Below are positions 60,136-64,000 of a stretch of DNA of 64,000 nt, piece after piece. The stretch spans positions 124,001 to 188,000 of the forward strand of contig JAIUCV010000584.1 in NCBI GenBank assembly GCA_026724425.1. The letters run 5' to 3'. The first letter of the stretch is position 1. Every line of letters starts with the position of its first letter. The stretch is from Erythrophleum ivorense. Its lineage: Eukaryota; Streptophyta; Magnoliopsida; Fabales; Fabaceae. The notes under the pieces were generated by a model. The model did no database searches, was not told the origin of the DNA, and worked only from the letters and a program-made list of their open reading frames with translations. The translations under genes and the position numbers were made by a program.

Positions 60136-60985
60136 AAAAGCCATGAAATTTACCTTGTTTCTTTGCCTTTTCAAGACTACTTTCCCTTGCTTTAAGCTTC
60201 TCCTTCAAATTTTAACTTCCTCCCTTTGAACATGTTCCAAAATAGTTGCAAATCAAACACTAAAACCATAAGAAAAGAAAAGAGAAGGAGGAGAACAAGT
60301 TTACTAAAGGAAGGATCCTAAGCTTTTTCCCTCCTTCTTGGCTTCCTTCTTATGAACCTTTTTTAGCCAGTCTCCCTTTGGTTTGGACAAAATTTAGGTT
60401 AGTTAGAATGAGGGGAAGGAGAGGGATGTGGTATATATAGCTACTAAACTCATTAAAATTTTTTCAAATTTTCAATTTTGTCCTTCATTCTTGGTTTCTT
60501 CCATTTAGGTCCATCTTAACTCCTTTTTTAGAACCATCTTTTCCATCATAAAATTTAGTCCTCTAACTTATAAATGCCTTTAGTTTCACACAAATTGGAT
60601 TTAAAACTTTCCTGAACGAATTGGTCAAAGTTTGAGTCAACTGATGTTTTAAAACGTAAACTGGAGGGGTTTGAACCATTCTAGGGGTTCCTATGATTTT
60701 TAGGGCCTCTGAGAACCTCGAGAAATTCAATTTCTTCATTTAAAGATCCCTCTTTTGAGTTTTCTAAAAAGGGCCTAAAATTATGAAAATGTCACTACTT
60801 TTTATCAGATTTTATTTAGCTACTCTGGCTCTGGTTTCTAGGCATCTTAGGCCTTGGATCCTCATTTTCTATTATTTAAAATTGTATCCTAATTTTATTT
60901 GGCCTCAACATATTCATTTTAGAGAACTCTCTTTTATAACTGGCTTATTTTTGTCATTTTTACGAAAATTGGGTATTATAGTTGA

Positions 60986-62076
60986 AGTGGAATAATTTAG
61001 AAATTTAGAAGTTTTCCTATACTCACTTTCAATGAGTCCTCTTTAAATCTCCTTGTAAATTCATGGTTTCTTCTCATCTTTCAACTCCATGGTTTAATCG
61101 AAACTTTGCTCCTTTCTCTCACTTTTATTATCAGCTTAAGTGGAGCTAAAGTAGAGGGAGGTTATGGCAATGGACACCTTATCTTCCTAACCGACAAATG
61201 GATAGCACTAAAGAAATTTAAAATCCCTTCTTCTCATTTCTTACTCGGTGCTTAGAATTTGATTATACTATTTCTCCTTCATGTAGCCTCTCACCACTAT
61301 GCATAATAGGTGTCTCTATCTTAAATTATATAAGCTAGTAAGTACATGCATTTCATTCTAATCCCCATAGCTAAAGAGGATATAACAACACTAAATGAAA
61401 TATATATATATATATATAATATGGTGAAAGCATGAGGTGTATGAGATTGTTTATTTAATTTTTCTTAACTTCATTTTTCTATTCGGTTGTCTAGCTAGGT
61501 GTCTCCCTCTCATGTTTACAATCAAGTGTTGCATCATATAGTAATTCCTAGCTCTCCCACAGCTAAAGTATAATATAGTAATTTATCAAATAAATTTTTA
61601 CATGCTATTCATGGTGGAAGCATTAATATTTGGTGCAAGTATTTTATTCATCTTAATTCATCTCACCATCCTTCCTAGGTGTCTCCTCCTTATATTGTTT
61701 AAGTCATTAAATGACTTGTAATTCATAGCAATTCTCATGACTGGATTGAGGTGTACTACCATGACCAAAGATGATTATCTATGTGGTGAGTTAATGGAAT
61801 GTCAAGGTGGCAAGGTTTTATCCATATTATCTATTACTTGTTTGCTTTTTCCTACAACTCCTTTTCTTGGCCATACAACACCAATACTCTCATGTACATC
61901 CTAGCACTTTGTTGTTTTTCTTATTTAAGACTTACACGACTCAATTCTACATGTACAACCAAATCATGAATATATGTATATTCTTAATTTTTTGGTCTCT
62001 TCCTTTTTCTCCTAAAGCACAATTCATTTAGCCACTAGGTGTTACTAATTCTTTATTTACATGGTTAAGGGCATTA
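60986..62076. other. Spacer between LTR Z and the last family-B LTR
   Basis: About 1.1 kb with no gene and no LTR similarity. It contains (TA)n at 61400-61419. The motif AGGTGTCTC or a variant recurs near 61306, 61496, 61676 and 62034, compatible with a degenerate repeat of about 180 bp. It ends with CATTA (62072-62076), the presumed target duplication of the last LTR. Confidence 0.5.
61400..61419 (+). repeat. TA microsatellite
   Basis: About nine TA repeats in the spacer. Confidence 0.9.
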
Positions 62077-64000
62077 TGTAATGTTCAATTTTTCGTTGAA
62101 TGACGAAAATAAATGTATTTTCAAAGCAAGTCCTCTGAAATGAATTAGTTAAGGTCGCAAAAAAATTAAATAACATTCTAGACTCCTAAAAATGAGAATC
62201 CCAGACTTAGACGAAAAGAAAAACAGAGCTAGAATAAAGAAAAGAATTTGAACAAAGGGTGACAAAATATAATGGCATTTTCATAATTTTGAGAAAATTT
62301 TCAAATTCATCCAGAAGGGATTTTTAAATGGAAGTTTTAAGTTCTCTGAGATTTTCAAAGGCTTTGAAAACCATGGGAATCTTTGGGACAGTTAAAATCC
62401 TTTCAGTGGACGTTTTCCAACGTCAGTGGACTCGAACTTTGATGAATTCGTTCGAAAAGGTTTTAGCTCTGATTTGAGTGATTCCAAAGGCATTTTACTA
62501 AATTGAGCACCTAAATTTTATAATGGAAAAGAAGGTTCTAAACAAAGAGCTAAAATGAACCAGAAACGAAAATGCCAATACAAAGGGACAAAATTGAAAT
62601 TTTTGAAAAGTTCTTCCTAACCTACCTATATATATATGAGGCACCCTACCTCATCATTCATTTAGCCATATTTATTTTTGCCCTAAATCAGAGAAAGAAC
62701 CTTAAGGGTGAGGCACACAAGAAGAAGAAGAAAGAAAGGAGAAAAACAAGGAAGAGGTATGGATTTTCTTGGGTTTTTCATGTTTTCTCTTTACCAAACT
62801 TCTTGTCCTCTATTTCCCTTTCTTTCCTATGATTTTGTTGAAGTTATTGGATCTTTTTGGCAAAAAAAAGGGGAAATTTCGAAATTGAGGTAAGGAAGCC
62901 AAGGAAGGTGAAAAACAAGCAAGAAGAACTAAGAAAATCAAGGTATCTTGTCATCTCTTCACTTAATCTTCCTCCTTCCTTCTCTTGTGGGTTGTTTGAC
63001 CTACATATGGCCAGCCCTAAGGATTTGAATTTCTAGCTAAACCAAGGATGAATCTTAGGAATTTAAAGGAGGAGAATAAGAATATTCAAGGAGAATTAAC
63101 AAACAACCATGGAAAATCAAGATAGCAAAGTTAGGGTTTCAAGTGTCCCTTGTAAAATCTGATTTGATATAATAATTCTTAGGCCTAAATGAGTATTTGG
63201 ATGAACTCCTAAGATCCCTAGAAGGCTTTCCATATGCATCGTCCACCAAGAAAACAAAGCAAATTCCATGGATGCTAAAAAAAGGAACATGTCTCGACCA
63301 AGTGGGTTCTATATACCTAGGGATAGTTTTAAATTTTTTCAAGCCTATTTTTGAGTCATATATGATGGGTAAAGATGAGGGGAAACCTTGGGAAAAATTT
63401 AAGAGGCCTAGGAAATGAATTAGTGTCATAGGTTCCATAATATGACCTAAAGAAGAAACACCTAGTTAGGCTCCTTTTTTTAATTGTGTGACAACTCCAA
63501 GAGGCTTAAAAGGAGTCAAGAATCATAAATGAAAGGAAATAATAGAGCTTAGAACTCAATTGATAGATGTTGCTTTATTAAGTGCATTTTGGAACCATAA
63601 AAAGGGTCATTAGACTAAGTTAGTGTTTAAGGAAGATGTATGGCTTTAGAAATGATTTCAAGAATCTAATTGGCTTCCACTTATTGTGTTTAGGACAAGA
63701 GAAACAAATACCACACCCTTGTGTGTGTGAGGCCAAGAAAGGGAGCATAATTCTAAGAGAAAAAGTGTGCTTGTATGGCAAAGGTAGCTCTCTCCATTTT
63801 CTCTCATGCATGAATGTGTGCTTATCTTGTCTTTGATTGTGTGTATGTGTGTTTTAAGTCATGAAAAGTGTTCTAGCATATTCTTATATTTCATGGTACC
63901 ATAATGTTGTAATATGTTTTCAAATGATACCTAATATGTTTGTTTAGGTTTGCTTGAGTGTGGTGAAGCCAATAACCCTTAACCATGGTGAGGATGAGCC
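62077..64000 (+). mobile_element. Plus-strand family-B LTR, partial at window end
   Basis: Starts TGTAATGTTCAATTTTTCG and is colinear with the first 1.9 kb of the plus-strand copies. It has the TATA box at 62627-62636 (550 bp in) and enters the minisatellite (GGTGAGGATGAGCC) at the window end. Whether it is a solo LTR or the 5' LTR of a full element cannot be seen. No gene; the frames at 62572-62893 and 63139-63438 are LTR sequence. Confidence 0.85.
62627..62636 (+). promoter_or_regulatory. TATA box of the last family-B LTR
   Basis: TATATATATA preceded by CCTACC and followed by TGAGGCACC, at the position conserved across the family. Confidence 0.6.

Larger units (their letters stand above)
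46717..60980 (-). mobile_element. Reverse family-B solo LTR Z, split by nested insertions
   Basis: Starts TGTAATGCATTAGCC and ends CGAAAATTGGGTATTATA. It is flanked by a perfect GTTGA duplication (46712-46716 and 60981-60985). Own sequence lies at 46717-47775, 56891-57148 and 58830-60980, about 3.5 kb. It is broken first by a reverse family-B solo LTR (47776-56885, duplication TTACA) and again by a Copia-like solo LTR (57149-58824, duplication ATGGA). The minisatellite is at about 58925-59080, and the local foldback rearrangement at 60006-60135 is in its last part. No gene. Confidence 0.88.

Noticed and set aside
62708..62893. Lys/Arg-rich open frame near the window end
   Set aside because: It lies in the AAG-rich leader just after the LTR TATA box; equivalent positions in other copies lack the frame.

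Overview
This window is plant (most likely eudicot) nuclear heterochromatin built almost entirely of Ty3/gypsy LTR retrotransposons inserted into one another. It is AT-rich. Its primer-binding sites match plant tRNA-iMet and tRNA-Asp, and two elements encode gypsy polyproteins that end in chromodomain-like tails. I find no host gene, rRNA, tRNA gene, CRISPR array or bacterial sequence. Apart from retroelement coding relics, the short open frames scattered through the window lie in LTRs and are not genes.

Layout. 1-8479: the PBS end of a minus-strand, probably non-autonomous element D with its LTR, which is split by a solo LTR of family A (4096-6889). 8480-9817: 3' end of a plus-strand family-B LTR. 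9818-36705: a reverse family-B LTR (W) split by another reverse family-B solo LTR (V, 10247-35207). V is itself split by two complete gypsy elements: element B (12481-22757, plus strand) and element A (23513-34739, minus strand). The gag of element A carries an 834-bp solo LTR (30843-31676). 36711 to about 38960: two more reverse family-B LTR pieces, truncated on the right. 39666-42825: solo LTR of a related subfamily (E). 43025-46477: plus-strand family-B solo LTR. 46717-60980: reverse family-B solo LTR (Z) holding a second one (47776-56885), which holds a third (52379-56064) and a Copia-like solo LTR (50194-51931). Z also holds a second Copia-like solo LTR (57149-58824). 62077 to the window end: start of another plus-strand family-B LTR. 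Short unassigned spacers lie at about 38960-39660, 42831-43019, 46483-46711 and 60986-62071.

The nesting rests on target-site duplications read directly: GTAGG, CATGA, CTAGG, TCAAC, ATCTC, TGGAG, GTTGA, TTACA, ATGAA, GTTCT and ATGGA, plus ATTTG/ATTTC with one mismatch. These give twelve insertions with both ends visible: two full-length elements and ten solo LTRs.

Both complete elements carry gag, protease, reverse transcriptase, RNase H, integrase and chromodomain-like modules in the gypsy order. Both are inactivated by stops and frameshifts, many of the stops being TAG where a Gln (CAG) codon is expected. The most unusual material is family B. Its LTR is about 3.5 kb, with a TATA box about 0.5 kb from its start, a roughly 30-bp minisatellite and a series of roughly 185-bp degenerate repeats. 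The family is repeatedly found inserted in its own LTRs. No part of the window looks able to make a functional protein today.
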